Below, piece by piece: positions 18,390 through 29,813 of a stretch of DNA of 51,596 bases. The first letter of the stretch is position 1. The number at the start of each line of letters is the position of its first letter. The notes beneath the pieces are model-generated. The model worked only from the letters and a program-made list of their open reading frames with translations. It did not search any database and had not been told where the DNA came from. The position numbers and the translations under genes are program-made. Source of the DNA: Sphingopyxis sp. (lineage in GTDB: Bacteria; Pseudomonadota; Alphaproteobacteria; Sphingomonadales; Sphingomonadaceae); assembly GCA_016793775.1 (NCBI GenBank), contig JAEULK010000033.1, positions 1-51,596 of the forward strand, in the 5' to 3' direction.

Positions 18390-19822
18390 TGCGCGGCGTC
18401 GCGACCGACATCGGCACCATCCACTTCATCGGCATCGGCGGCATCGGCATGTCGGGCATCGCCGAGGTGATGCATAACCTGGGCTATCAGGTGCAGGGCA
18501 GCGACATCGCCGATAGCTACGTCGTCGAGGGTCTGCGCAAACGCGGGATCAAGGTCAGCATCGGGCATGAGGCGTCGAACGTCGACGGTGTCGCGGTGGT
18601 CGTCACCTCGACCGCGGTGAAGCGCGGTAATCCCGAGGTCGAAGCGGCGCTCTCGCATCGCATTCCGATCGTTCGCCGCGCCGAAATGCTCGCCGAACTG
18701 ATGCGGCTGAAATCGACCGTGGCCATCGCGGGCACGCATGGCAAGACGACGACGACCAGCCTCGTCGCGGCGCTGCTCGACGCGGGCGGGATCGACCCGA
18801 CCGTCATCAACGGCGGCATCATCAACAATTATGGCTCGAACGCGCGCCTCGGCGCCAGCGACTGGATGGTGGTCGAAGCCGACGAGAGCGACGGCAGCTT
18901 CCTGCGCCTCGACGGCACGATAGCGGTCGTCACCAACATCGATCCCGAACATCTCGACCATTATGGCAGCTTCGACGCGATCAAGGACGCCTTCGTCGAA
19001 TTCATCGAGAATGTTCCCTTCTACGGCGCCGCGATGCTCTGCCTCGACCATCCTGAGGTGCAGGCGATCATCCCGCGCATCCGCGACCGCCGCATTATCA
19101 CCTATGGCTTTTCGGCGCAGGCCGACGTGCGCGGCACCAATGTGACGCCCGGACCCGACGGCAACCGCTTCGACGTCGTGGTGCGCGACCGCGACGCGGG
19201 CAGCCGGACGATCGAGGGCATCCATTTGCCGATGTCGGGGCGCCACAATGTCCAGAACGCGCTCGCTGCCATCGCCGTCGCGCTGCACATGGGGGTGTCG
19301 GACGAGAAGGTCGCCTCGGGCTTCAACGGCTTCGCTGGGGTCAAGCGCCGCTTCACCAAGGTCGGCGAGATCGCGGCGGGTGAGGGCGTGGTGACCGTCA
19401 TCGACGACTACGCCCACCACCCCGTCGAAATCCGCGCCGTGCTGTCGGCCGCGCGCGAGGGTGTCGGGGCAGGGCGCGTCGTCGCGGTCGTCCAGCCGCA
19501 CCGTTTCACGCGGCTGCGCGACCATATGGACGATTTCCAGCAGGCGTTCAACGACGCCGACATCGTGCTCGCGCTCCCCGTCTACACCGCCGGTGAAAGC
19601 CCGATCGAGGGTGTGACCTCGGAAGCGCTCGTCCAGGGCCTGCGCGACCGCGGCCACCGCCACGCCTCGATCGTCGCCGATGCGGGTGCGCTCGCCGCGG
19701 CGATCGCGCAGTCGATTGCCGCGGGCGATCTTGGCGCGGGCGACAAGATCATCTGCCTCGGCGCGGGCGACATCACCAAGATGGCGGCGGGTCTGGCGAA
19801 CGCGGTGGAGGGGCGGACGTGA
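18386..19822 (+). CDS. murC: UDP-N-acetylmuramate:L-alanine ligase MurC
   Basis: A 478-residue cytoplasmic ligase that attaches L-Ala to UDP-MurNAc. It shows the Rossmann [16 protein letters not shown] near the start, the ATP loop [10 protein letters not shown] with Lys120, [21 protein letters not shown], and [10 protein letters not shown] in the C-terminal domain. Two adjacent ATG codons (18386 and 18389) are possible; the first overlaps the murG stop. Confidence 0.96.
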   Translation: MMRGVATDIGTIHFIGIGGIGMSGIAEVMHNLGYQVQGSDIADSYVVEGLRKRGIKVSIGHEASNVDGVAVVVTSTAVKRGNPEVEAALSHRIPIVRRAEMLAELMRLKSTVAIAGTHGKTTTTSLVAALLDAGGIDPTVINGGIINNYGSNARLGASDWMVVEADESDGSFLRLDGTIAVVTNIDPEHLDHYGSFDAIKDAFVEFIENVPFYGAAMLCLDHPEVQAIIPRIRDRRIITYGFSAQADVRGTNVTPGPDGNRFDVVVRDRDAGSRTIEGIHLPMSGRHNVQNALAAIAVALHMGVSDEKVASGFNGFAGVKRRFTKVGEIAAGEGVVTVIDDYAHHPVEIRAVLSAAREGVGAGRVVAVVQPHRFTRLRDHMDDFQQAFNDADIVLALPVYTAGESPIEGVTSEALVQGLRDRGHRHASIVADAGALAAAIAQSIAAGDLGAGDKIICLGAGDITKMAAGLANAVEGRT

Positions 19823-19850
19823 CAAACTTCTCCGTTCTCATCCCACCTCC

Positions 19851-19920
19851 GTTTGTGTCGAGCGAAGTCGAGACACGCCAGCGCAGCGCCAGGCGTCCCT
19901 CGACTTCGCTCGGGACGAAC
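19851..19920. repeat. REP-like palindrome (TCGAGCGAAGTCGAGACAC type) between murC and murB
   Basis: The arms 19851-19879 and 19892-19920 are inverted copies matching at 24 of 29 positions, separated by 12 bp. The core TCGAGCGAAGTCGA is characteristic of a repeat very common in sphingomonad genomes. The right arm ends 17 bp before the murB GTG, so the folded element sits in the murB translation-initiation region. Confidence 0.85.
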
Positions 19921-19937
19921 GGGAAAGCGGTGTGGTT

Positions 19938-20837
19938 GTGAGCGACCTTGCCACCCTCCCGGCCGTGCGCGGCAAGCTGACGGCACAGGCGCCACTCGCC
20001 CCGCTCGTATGGTTCAAGTCGGGCGGCCCCGCCGACTGGCTCTTCGAACCCAAGGACGCCGACGACCTCGCCGAATTTCTCCGCGACCTCGATCCGGCGA
20101 TCCCGGTGATGGCGCTCGGCCTAGGCTCGAACCTCATCATTCGCGACGGCGGCTTCCCCGGCGTCGTCGTCCGCCTCGGCAAGGCCTTCGCCAAGGTCGA
20201 GGCCATCGACGCCACCACGCTGCGCTGCGGCGGCGGCGCGTCGGGCATCCTCGTTTCCTCGACCGCGCGCGACGCGGGCATCGCGGGGATGGAATTCCTG
20301 CGCTCGATCCCCGGCACCGTCGGCGGCTTCGTGCGCATGAACGGCGGCGCTTATGGCGGCGAGGTCAAGGATATCCTCATCGAGGCCGACATCGTCCTGC
20401 GCTCGGGCGAGCGCCGCACGCTCGCGCTCACCGACCTCGGCTACACCTATCGCCACAGCGAACTCCCCGAAGGCGCCGTCGTCGTCGGCGCGACCTTCCG
20501 CGGTCGCCCGGGCGAACCCACAGCGATCCAGGCCGAAATGGACCGCATCTCGGCAAGCCGCGAGGCGTCGCAGCCCTTGCGCTCGAAAACCGGCGGCTCG
20601 ACCTTCAAGAACCCCGACGGGCACAAGGCCTGGGCTCTCGTCGACGAGGCCGGCTGCCGCGGGATGACGGTGGGCGGCGCGCAGGTCAGCGAGAAGCACA
20701 CCAATTTCCTGATCAACAGCGGCGAGGCGACGAGCGCCGACATCGAAGCGCTCGGCGACGAAGTCCGCCGCCGCGTGAAGGCGAAGAGCGGCGTCGAATT
20801 GCAATGGGAAATACAGCGCGTGGGAGTGAAGAAGTGA
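19938..20837 (+). CDS. murB: UDP-N-acetylenolpyruvoylglucosamine reductase MurB
   Basis: A 299-residue FAD enzyme completing UDP-MurNAc synthesis. ALGLGSNLIIRDGG, RSIPGTVGG and NGGAYGGE are FAD-binding signatures. The catalytic general-acid Ser221 lies in GGSTFKNP. The start is uncertain: GTG codons lie at 19932 and 19938, with GGGAAAG at 19921-19927. The spacing favours 19932, while homologue-like SDLATLPAVRGK favours 19938. The gene lacks the usual overlap because of the REP before it. Its stop overlaps the ddl GTG. Confidence 0.94.
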   Translation: MSDLATLPAVRGKLTAQAPLAPLVWFKSGGPADWLFEPKDADDLAEFLRDLDPAIPVMALGLGSNLIIRDGGFPGVVVRLGKAFAKVEAIDATTLRCGGGASGILVSSTARDAGIAGMEFLRSIPGTVGGFVRMNGGAYGGEVKDILIEADIVLRSGERRTLALTDLGYTYRHSELPEGAVVVGATFRGRPGEPTAIQAEMDRISASREASQPLRSKTGGSTFKNPDGHKAWALVDEAGCRGMTVGGAQVSEKHTNFLINSGEATSADIEALGDEVRRRVKAKSGVELQWEIQRVGVKK

Positions 20838-21757
20838 GCCGGGGTCCGTGGCACGTCGCCGTCCTGATGGGCGGCTGGTCCGCCGAGCGCGAAGTGTCGC
20901 TGATGAGCGGCAAGGGCGTCGCCGACGCGCTCGAATCGCGCGGGCACCGGGTCACGCGCATCGACATGGACCGCGACGTCGCGCGGCGGCTTGCCGATGC
21001 CAACCCGGATATCGTGTTCAACGCGCTTCACGGCGTCCCGGGCGAGGACGGCACGGTGCAGGGCATGCTCGATCTGATGGGACTCAAATATACCCACAGC
21101 GGGCTGGTCACCTCGGTGATCGCGATCGACAAGGAGCTGACCAAGCAGGCGCTCGTCCCGCACGGCATCCCGATGCCGGTGGGCACGATGGTCGACAGCG
21201 AAAGCCTGTTCAGCGTCGACCCGCTGCCGCGTCCCTATGTGCTGAAACCCGTCAACGAAGGCTCGTCGGTCGGGGTTGCGATCGTCAAGGACGACAGCAA
21301 TTACGGCAATCCGATCGCGCGCGGCGCGGTCGGGCCCTGGCAGGAGTTCGACCGCCTGCTCGCCGAACCCTTCATCAAGGGCCGCGAACTGACCGTAGCG
21401 GTGCTCGGCGACCAGGCGCTCGGGGTCACCGAACTCCGCGTCAAGTCGGGCTTCTACGACTATGACGCTAAATATACCGACGGGCTGACCGAGCATGTCT
21501 GCCCCGCCGAGGTCCCCGACGACGTCGCGGAGCGCATGAAGGACCTCGCCGTGCGGGCGCACCGGCTGCTCGGCTGCAAGGGCGCCTCGCGCTCGGATTT
21601 TCGCTGGGACGACGAACAGGACCTCGCGGGCATCTTCCTGCTCGAGGTCAACACGCAGCCGGGGATGACGCCGCTCAGCCTTGTGCCCGAACAGGCACGC
21701 GCGATCGGCATGGATTATGCGGAACTGGTCGAACGCATCGTGGGGGAAGCAATATGA
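20834..21757 (+). CDS. ddl: D-alanine:D-alanine ligase
   Basis: A 307-residue ATP-grasp enzyme making D-Ala-D-Ala for MurF. HVAVLMGGWSAEREVSLMSG is the family's opening and NALHGVPGEDGTVQG follows. YVLKPVNEGSSVGV and LEVNTQPGMTPLSLVPEQA carry the nucleotide- and metal-binding residues. The size fits DdlB. The GTG at 20834 overlaps the murB stop, and the end overlaps ftsQ by ATGA. Confidence 0.95.
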   Translation: MSRGPWHVAVLMGGWSAEREVSLMSGKGVADALESRGHRVTRIDMDRDVARRLADANPDIVFNALHGVPGEDGTVQGMLDLMGLKYTHSGLVTSVIAIDKELTKQALVPHGIPMPVGTMVDSESLFSVDPLPRPYVLKPVNEGSSVGVAIVKDDSNYGNPIARGAVGPWQEFDRLLAEPFIKGRELTVAVLGDQALGVTELRVKSGFYDYDAKYTDGLTEHVCPAEVPDDVAERMKDLAVRAHRLLGCKGASRSDFRWDDEQDLAGIFLLEVNTQPGMTPLSLVPEQARAIGMDYAELVERIVGEAI

Positions 21758-22692
21758 GCCAGAAGATCAAACGCCCGACGTCGGCCCCGCGCCGCCCGTC
21801 GCGCGCGCCCAAGAAGCGCAAGACGATCAAGACGTCACGGCTGAACGCCGTCATCAACGCGCTGCCGATCAGCCCACAGCGACTGCAGCAGGTCGCCAAC
21901 TGGACGATCGGTATCGGCCTCTTCGCGGTCGTGGGCTTGGCCGCGCATGCGACGGGCGTCACCGCCAAGGTGCAGGAGGAATATGCCCAGGCGGTCGGCC
22001 GCGCGGGGTTCCAGGTCAAGAAGGTCGAGGTCGTCGGCGCCGACCGCATCGACCGGCTCAAGGTCTACGACATCGCGCTGGCGCAGAAGGACCGCTCGAT
22101 GGCGGCGCTCGACCTGGAGGGGGTGCGCGCCGACCTGATGAAATATGGCTGGATCAAGGACGCGCGCGTCTCGCGCCGCCTGCCCGACACGCTCGTCGTC
22201 GATATCGTCGAGCGCACCCCGGCGGCGATCTGGCAGCACAACAACCGCCTGTCGCTGATCGACGAAAAGGGCGTCGTGCTCGAACCCGTCACCATCGCGA
22301 CGATGCCCGACCTGCCCCTCGTCATCGGGCCGAAGGCGAACCAGCGGTCGCAGGATCTCGACAGGCTGCTGGCCGAGGCGAGCAGCCTCAAGGAGTTGAT
22401 GGCGGGCGCGACCTGGGTCGGCAATCGCCGCTGGGACCTGCGCTTCCGCAGCGGCGAGACCTTGTCGCTGCCCGAGGGCGAGAAGGAAGCGAAAGCCGCC
22501 CTCGCCAAATTCGCGCATATGGACGGCGCCAACCGGTTGCTCGGGCGCGGTATCTTGCGTTTCGACATGCGCGACCCCGACCGTTTTGTGTTACGCTTGC
22601 CGCACGAAGGCCAGGTGGCGCCCGCCAAGCTGGAGGGCGCGCGCGCCGCCGCCGACGCGCTGGCCGCCGCGACCGCGGCCGAGGAAGGATAG
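21754..22692 (+). CDS. ftsQ: Cell division protein FtsQ
   Basis: A 312-residue bitopic protein. It has a basic cytoplasmic N-terminus (about residues 1-45, rich in Lys/Arg/Pro), one transmembrane helix (about 48-68), a POTRA domain starting near FQVKKVEVVGADRI, and the FtsQ/DivIB domain with DARVSRRLPDTLVVDIVERTPAAIW split over about 120-150. It forms FtsQLB in the divisome. The last 25 residues are Ala-rich. Confidence 0.93.
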   Translation: MSQKIKRPTSAPRRPSRAPKKRKTIKTSRLNAVINALPISPQRLQQVANWTIGIGLFAVVGLAAHATGVTAKVQEEYAQAVGRAGFQVKKVEVVGADRIDRLKVYDIALAQKDRSMAALDLEGVRADLMKYGWIKDARVSRRLPDTLVVDIVERTPAAIWQHNNRLSLIDEKGVVLEPVTIATMPDLPLVIGPKANQRSQDLDRLLAEASSLKELMAGATWVGNRRWDLRFRSGETLSLPEGEKEAKAALAKFAHMDGANRLLGRGILRFDMRDPDRFVLRLPHEGQVAPAKLEGARAAADALAAATAAEEG

Positions 22693-22697
22693 GAGCC

Positions 22698-23954
22698 ATG
22701 GCGCCGCCGCGGATCGAGAAGATCATCACCGCGCTCGATGTCGGGTCGTGGAAGGTGTGCGCCTTGATCGCGGGGCAGACCGCCGACGGCGCGCTCCACG
22801 TCCTCGGCACCGGCCAGCGCGAAAGCCGCGGCGTCCAGCGCGGCTATGTCGCCGATATGGAACAGACCGAGCATGTCGTGCGCGAGGCGATCGAGCAGGC
22901 CGAGCGCATCGCGGGGCTCAACATCGACGATGTCTGGGTCGCCTTCTCGGCGGGCAGCCTGCTCAGCGACGTCGCCCCGATCGAAAGCGAACTCGGCGGT
23001 CACCGTATCGAGCAGGAGGATGTCGACGACCTGCTCGCGGCGGGCCGTGCCGGCATCGATCCCGAAGGGCGCATGATTCTCCACGCCCAGCCCGCGCTCT
23101 ACACGCTCGACGGCCTCAACGGGGTGAAGAACCCGATCGGCCTCCACGCCGACCGGCTGGGCGTCGATATCCATATCATCATGGCCGATGGCGCCCCCGT
23201 GCGGAATCTCGAAGCCGCAGTCCGCCAGGCGCATCTCGACGTCAACGCCGTCGTCGCGTCGCCGATCGCCGCCGGCCTGTCGTGCCTGTCCGACGAGGAA
23301 CGCGACCTCGGCGTCGCGCTCGTCGAACTCGGCGCATCGGTCACCACCGTCTCGCTCTACGCCGGCGGCATGCTCGTCGAGATGGCGTCCTTGCCGTTCG
23401 GCGCCAGCGACATCACCGACGACATCGCCTCGGCCTTCGGCATCCGCCGCAGCCAGGCGCAGCGCCTGCAAAGCTTCTACGGCTCCGCCTCGGCGTCCCC
23501 CCGCGACAATAATGAGATCATCGAACTCGAACCGGGCGCACCCAGTGGATCGGAATCGCCGCGCATCACGCGGGCGCAGTTGGTCACTGTGATCCGCCAG
23601 CGCCTCGACCAGATGATGGGAGAGATCGGCAGGACCTTGAAAGACCTGCATTTCGTTGGGCCGATCGGGCGGCAAGTCGTGCTCGTCGGCGGCGGCGCCG
23701 ACCTCAAGGGCATTGCCGATTATACCCAGAGTGCGCTCGGCCGCGCGGCGCGGGTGGGGCGCCCCAAGGGCTTGCTCGGGCTGCCCGACGCCCATTCGGG
23801 ACCCGCTTTCGCGACGCTTGCCGGGCTGGTTTTATACGCGGCGTCGGACCCCGTCGACCTGCGCGATCTGCCGATGATGTCACAGGATATCTATCGCCCG
23901 CGGAGTACCGGGATTATCAATCGCCTGATGGCCGCATTGAAAAGCAGTTTCTAG
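22698..23954 (+). CDS. ftsA: Cell division protein FtsA
   Basis: A 418-residue actin-like ATPase that tethers FtsZ to the membrane and recruits late divisome proteins. TALDVGSWKVCALI is the phosphate-1 motif, VELGASVTTVSLY the phosphate-2 motif, and VVLVGGGADLKGI the adenosine motif. The C-terminal GIINRLMAALKSSF is an amphipathic membrane-targeting helix. Ribosome-binding sequences GAAGGA and AGGAG precede the ATG. Confidence 0.96.
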   Translation: MAPPRIEKIITALDVGSWKVCALIAGQTADGALHVLGTGQRESRGVQRGYVADMEQTEHVVREAIEQAERIAGLNIDDVWVAFSAGSLLSDVAPIESELGGHRIEQEDVDDLLAAGRAGIDPEGRMILHAQPALYTLDGLNGVKNPIGLHADRLGVDIHIIMADGAPVRNLEAAVRQAHLDVNAVVASPIAAGLSCLSDEERDLGVALVELGASVTTVSLYAGGMLVEMASLPFGASDITDDIASAFGIRRSQAQRLQSFYGSASASPRDNNEIIELEPGAPSGSESPRITRAQLVTVIRQRLDQMMGEIGRTLKDLHFVGPIGRQVVLVGGGADLKGIADYTQSALGRAARVGRPKGLLGLPDAHSGPAFATLAGLVLYAASDPVDLRDLPMMSQDIYRPRSTGIINRLMAALKSSF

Positions 23955-24105
23955 CGACGAGTTGCGCGAAAGGGTTAATTTTTTGGGTGATTCCGGCGTA
24001 ACAATAGTGCAATGCGGTACCAAGCCGGAGCGGCGGACCACCGCTCCGGCAGGGTCGCAAGGTGAGGGAAGCGGCGCGCGTTCGCCGCTGCAGGGAGACT
24101 GACTG
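23955..24105 (+). promoter_or_regulatory. ftsZ leader with two hairpins
   Basis: This 151-bp gap contains a perfect 10-bp stem GCCGGAGCGG/CCGCTCCGGC (24024-24033 and 24041-24050, 7-nt loop) and a second GCGGCG/CGCCGC stem (24071-24076 and 24083-24088). The stretch before them (23980-24010) is relatively AT-rich and could contain an ftsZ-specific promoter. GGGAGA (24093-24098) serves as ribosome-binding site. The hairpins have no U-tract, so they are more likely 5' mRNA stabilisers or regulatory structures than terminators. Confidence 0.5.
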
Positions 24106-25575
24106 ATGAGCATCAATATTGGCCCGCCGCAGGTCGATGAACTGAAGCCGCGCATCGCTGTCATCGGCGTGGGGGGCGCCGGCGGCAATGCGATCGCCAA
24201 CATGATCGCGGCGCGTGTCGAGGGCGTCGATTTCATCGTCGCCAATACCGACGCGCAGGCGCTCAACGCCTCGCCCGCCGAACGCCGTATCCAGCTTGGC
24301 GCGCAGATCACCCAGGGCCTCGGCGCAGGTTCGCGGCCCGAGGTCGGGCGCGCTGCGGCCGAGGAAACGATCGCGCAGGTCGAGGACGCGCTGCAGGGCG
24401 CGCACATGTGCTTCATCGCGGCCGGCATGGGCGGCGGCACCGGCACCGGTGCGGCCCCCGTCATTGCCAAGGCAGCGCGTGACCGCGGTATCCTGACCGT
24501 TGGCGTCGTGACCAAGCCCTTCATGTTTGAAGGCGCGCGGCGCATGCGCTCGGCGGAATCGGGGATCGCCGAGCTCCAGGACCATGTCGACACGCTGATC
24601 GTCATTCCGAACCAGAATCTGTTCCTCGTCGCCAACCCGAACACGACCTTCAAAGAGGCCTTCACCATGGCCGACGAAGTGTTGCAGCAGGGCGTGCGCG
24701 GCATCACCGACCTGATGGTGATGCCCGGCCTGATCAACCTCGACTTTGCCGACGTGCGCAGCGTGATGCGCGAAATGGGCAAGGCGATGATGGGTACCGG
24801 CGAGGCTGAAGGCGATGGCCGCGCGCTCGAAGCCGCGCAAAAGGCGATCGCCAACCCCTTGCTCGACGGCGTTTCGATGGCAGGCGCCAAGGGCGTCATC
24901 ATCTCGATCACCGGTGGCGAGGACATGCGCCTGATGGAAGTCGACGAAGCCGCGAACCATATCCGCGAACTGGTCGATCCCGACGCCAACATCATCTGGG
25001 GCAGCGCCTTCAACGAAGGGCTTGAGGGCAAGATCCGCGTCTCGGTCGTCGCCACCGGCATCGACGGCACCGGCGAAGCGGCGGCGGCACCCGCCGCGAC
25101 GCGCAGCTTCTCCTTCGCCCCCGTGCGCAGCACCGCGCCCGTCGCGGCGCCGATCGTCGAAGAACCGGTCGAGGAAGCGCCCTTCGAGGCGGCGGTGGAG
25201 GCTCCGGCCGAACCCGATCCGGCTCCGGGCTTCTCGCTCGGCGATACGGTCGCGCCCGAACCCGAGGCGCCCATAGCGAGCGCCGAGGAAGAGCCGATGG
25301 AATTGTCGGACGTCGCCGCCACCTATGACGACACGGCCGACGAACTGGTGCTCGGCGAACCCGACGCGGCGGCGCCGGCCTATCGGCCCGCGCCGGCCGT
25401 CGATCCGGCGCCCGCGGCGAGCGACGACGCGCCTTCGCGCGCCATCGGCGGCGGCACCCTGTTCGAACGGATGTCGCGCCTGTCGCGCGGGGCCGCTCCG
25501 ACCGAGGGTGAGGACGAAGGCAAGGAGGACGGGGTCGATATCCCGCGCTTCCTCAACCGCCAGAACAACCAGTAA
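24106..25575 (+). CDS. ftsZ: Cell division GTPase FtsZ
   Basis: A 489-residue tubulin homologue that forms the Z ring. It has the nucleotide-binding [11 protein letters not shown] (20-30), the GTP signature [12 protein letters not shown] (108-119), and the T7 synergy loop [12 protein letters not shown] long Ala/Pro/Glu-rich linker follows (about 325-475), and the C-terminal peptide [12 protein letters not shown] binds FtsA and other partners. The linker is long, as usual in alphaproteobacteria. Confidence 0.97.
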   Translation: MSINIGPPQVDELKPRIAVIGVGGAGGNAIANMIAARVEGVDFIVANTDAQALNASPAERRIQLGAQITQGLGAGSRPEVGRAAAEETIAQVEDALQGAHMCFIAAGMGGGTGTGAAPVIAKAARDRGILTVGVVTKPFMFEGARRMRSAESGIAELQDHVDTLIVIPNQNLFLVANPNTTFKEAFTMADEVLQQGVRGITDLMVMPGLINLDFADVRSVMREMGKAMMGTGEAEGDGRALEAAQKAIANPLLDGVSMAGAKGVIISITGGEDMRLMEVDEAANHIRELVDPDANIIWGSAFNEGLEGKIRVSVVATGIDGTGEAAAAPAATRSFSFAPVRSTAPVAAPIVEEPVEEAPFEAAVEAPAEPDPAPGFSLGDTVAPEPEAPIASAEEEPMELSDVAATYDDTADELVLGEPDAAAPAYRPAPAVDPAPAASDDAPSRAIGGGTLFERMSRLSRGAAPTEGEDEGKEDGVDIPRFLNRQNNQ

Positions 25576-25626
25576 CGGGGCGACCATGGGGCGCCCGCCC
25601 AGGGCGGGGCGGCGCGAGAAATCGGG

Positions 25627-27585
<1,959 letters not shown>

Positions 27586-27605
27586 GCTTGGGTGATGCCA
27601 AGATA

Positions 27606-27638
27606 GATCCTCCCCAACGCCGCGCGATGGGGAGGATC
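27606..27638 (+). promoter_or_regulatory. 11-bp perfect hairpin covering the dgt ribosome-binding site
   Basis: GATCCTCCCCA (27606-27616) pairs perfectly with TGGGGAGGATC (27628-27638) across an 11-nt loop. The right strand contains GGGGAGG, the only good ribosome-binding sequence for the ATG at 27642. Folded, it would hide that site. The absence of a U-run argues against an intrinsic terminator. It may be a dispersed palindrome. Confidence 0.7.
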
Positions 27639-27641
27639 TCG

Positions 27642-28817
27642 ATGGCCAAAGTCGCTGATTGCGCGAGCGACCCCGCGCAGAGCCGCGGCCGCCGCCACGA
27701 GGAAGTCGGCCGGGTCGTGCGCGGCCCGCGCGATGCGTTTCAGCGCGACCGCGACCGCATCATCCACTCGATCGCCTTTCGCCGCCTGCGCCACAAGACG
27801 CAGGTGTTCGTCGCGCCCGACGGCGATCATTATCGCGTCCGCCTGACCCACAGCATCGAGGTGGCGCAGATCGGCCGCGGCATCGCGCGCGCGCTGGGGC
27901 TGAACGAGGATCTGACCGAGGCGCTCTGCCTCGCGCACGACATCGGCCATCCGCCCTTCGGCCATGCGGGCGAGGATGCGCTGAAGACCGCGATGAAGGC
28001 GCATGGCGGCTTCGATCACAACGGCCACACGCTGCGCACGCTCGCCTGCCTCGAATGTCCCTATCCGCTCTTCGACGGGCTCAACCTGACGTGGGAAACG
28101 CTCGAGGGGCTCGCCAAGCATAATGGACCGGTCAAACATCCGGGCTGGGCGCTTGCCGATATCGACGCCGATTTTCCGCTCGACCTGACCAGCCACGCCA
28201 GCCTGGAGGCACAGGTCGCGGCGGTCGCCGACGATATCGCCTATGACAATCACGACATCGACGACGGGCTGCGCGCCGGTTTGCTCAGCTTCGACCAGCT
28301 GATGGAGCAGCCTTTCGTCGCCGCCAATTTCGCGGGCGTCGAGCAGCGTTTCCCGGGGGCGCCGCGCGAGCGGCTGCTCCGCGAACTGGTGCGCGACCAG
28401 ATCGGGGTGATGGTCAACGACGTCATCGCCGCGACCACGGCGAAAGTCGCGGAGGCCGGCGTGAAGAGCGTTGCCGAAGTCCGCGCCGCGGGCCGCACGC
28501 TCGGCGGTTTTTCGGACGAACTTGCGGGCAAGGAGCGTGACCTGAAACGCTTCATGTACGCCAATCTCTATCACCACCCCGAACAGCTATCGGCAGCCGA
28601 GGCCGCGAACCGGGTCATCGCGCGGTTGTTCACCGCCTATGCCGACAGTCCGCGGCTGATGGGCGCCGACTGGTCGGAGCGCATGCCGCACGAAAAATGC
28701 GCGACAGTGCGCCATATCGGCGACTATATTGCCGGTATGACCGACCGCTTCGCCATCGACCGCTATGCCGAGATATTCGGACGCGACCAGGTGCCCGAAG
28801 CGCTGGCGCACGTCTGA
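27642..28817 (+). CDS. dgt: Deoxyguanosinetriphosphate triphosphohydrolase-like protein
   Basis: A 391-residue HD-domain enzyme expected to split dNTPs into deoxynucleoside and triphosphate. It shows FQRDRDRIIHSIAFRRLRHKTQVF, HSIEVAQIGR, and the HD motif LAHDIGHPPFGHAGE. FDHNGHTLR follows. ATG 27642 is chosen for its GGGGAGG site and the ASDPAQSRGRRHEE opening. An alternative ATG at 27582, overlapping the SPOR stop, adds 20 residues and would bypass the hairpin. Confidence 0.92.
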   Translation: MAKVADCASDPAQSRGRRHEEVGRVVRGPRDAFQRDRDRIIHSIAFRRLRHKTQVFVAPDGDHYRVRLTHSIEVAQIGRGIARALGLNEDLTEALCLAHDIGHPPFGHAGEDALKTAMKAHGGFDHNGHTLRTLACLECPYPLFDGLNLTWETLEGLAKHNGPVKHPGWALADIDADFPLDLTSHASLEAQVAAVADDIAYDNHDIDDGLRAGLLSFDQLMEQPFVAANFAGVEQRFPGAPRERLLRELVRDQIGVMVNDVIAATTAKVAEAGVKSVAEVRAAGRTLGGFSDELAGKERDLKRFMYANLYHHPEQLSAAEAANRVIARLFTAYADSPRLMGADWSERMPHEKCATVRHIGDYIAGMTDRFAIDRYAEIFGRDQVPEALAHV

Positions 28818-28824
28818 CGAGGGC

Positions 28825-29484
28825 ATGAGCGCCGAGGTCGCCAGCACCCTGCTCATCGGCGCCACCGGCATGATCGGCACCGCCGTGATCGCGCAAGCGG
28901 CCGATCGCCCGTTGACCGTGCTCGTCCGCCGCGAAGTCGATGGGCTGCCCGAACCCCATGCGCGGCTGGTCGCGGCGTCCGAACGCTGGGCCGATGTCGT
29001 CGCGGTCGAACGCCCGGCAATCCTCATATCCTGTATCGGCACGACGATCCGCCAGGCCGGGTCGGAGGCGGCGTTTCGCGCGGTCGATCATGACCTGCTG
29101 CTTGCCGTCGCCGCCGCCGCGAAGGCCGCGGGCACAAAGCATGTCATCACCGTCAGTTCGGTCGGCGCCGCGGCGAAGAGCCGCAACTTCTATCTCAAGA
29201 CCAAGGGTGAGGCCGAGGACGGGCTGCGCGCGCTCGGCTTCGATCGGCTCGACATATTGCGCCCCGGCCTGCTGATGGGGGAGCGGGGCGGGCCGCCGCG
29301 GCTGGGCGAGGGGATTGCGATGGCCGCCGCGCCCATCACCGACGCGCTGCTCCATGGATCGCTGCGGCGCTTTCGCTCGATTCCGGGCGATGTGGTGGCC
29401 AAGGCGATCGTTGCGCTGAGCGATATGACGCAGCCCGGCGTGCGTTTTCACGAAAATGACGCGATGCGGGGGCTCGCCGATTGA
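28825..29484 (+). CDS. NAD(P)-binding epimerase/oxidoreductase-like protein
   Basis: A 219-residue Rossmann-fold protein with the nucleotide loop LLIGATGMIG (about 9-18), SCIGTTIRQAGS, and KHVITVSSVGA. It resembles the atypical SDR group related to HTATIP2/TIP30 and NmrA. No substrate can be assigned. It starts 7 bp after dgt and probably shares its transcript. It ends before the glycine riboswitch. Confidence 0.8.
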   Translation: MSAEVASTLLIGATGMIGTAVIAQAADRPLTVLVRREVDGLPEPHARLVAASERWADVVAVERPAILISCIGTTIRQAGSEAAFRAVDHDLLLAVAAAAKAAGTKHVITVSSVGAAAKSRNFYLKTKGEAEDGLRALGFDRLDILRPGLLMGERGGPPRLGEGIAMAAAPITDALLHGSLRRFRSIPGDVVAKAIVALSDMTQPGVRFHENDAMRGLAD

Positions 29485-29544
29485 CTCTGCGATAGGGCGC
29501 CGCCAAGGCTCGGGCGTCTGTCGGGTTCCTTCGCGGGGATTCGA

Positions 29545-29755
29545 CCGGCCGCGCGGGAGAGCGCGGGCGCCGGGCGACCGGCGACCGCCACCGAAGGAGC
29601 AACCGCCCCGGAAACTCTCAGGTCAAGCGGACCGCGCGGGCTGGAACGGACACTCTGGAAAGCGTTCCGGCGATTTGCCGGGACCACCGAAGGGGTAACC
29701 CGGCGCGCCCATCGGCTCGTGGGGGAAAACTCTCAGGTTCCCGTGACAGAGGGGG
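29545..29755 (+). ncRNA. Tandem glycine riboswitch
   Basis: Two aptamers are visible. The first (about 29553-29658) has GGGAGAG, CCACCGAAGGAGCAA, AAACTCTCAGGTC and CACTCTGG. The second (about 29657-29753) has ACCACCGAAGGGGTAA, AAAACTCTCAGGTT and ACAGAGGGG. The order of conserved boxes is that of the gcvT RNA family, which binds glycine, usually with both aptamers, and activates glycine-cleavage genes. It lies 60 bp upstream of gcvT, as expected. No clear terminator hairpin separates it from gcvT, so control may be at translation initiation. Confidence 0.93.
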
Positions 29756-29813
29756 CATGGTCGAAACCGCGGCACCCCGCCGCGCGTTCGCCGTGCAACC
29801 GCGGGAGACTGAC

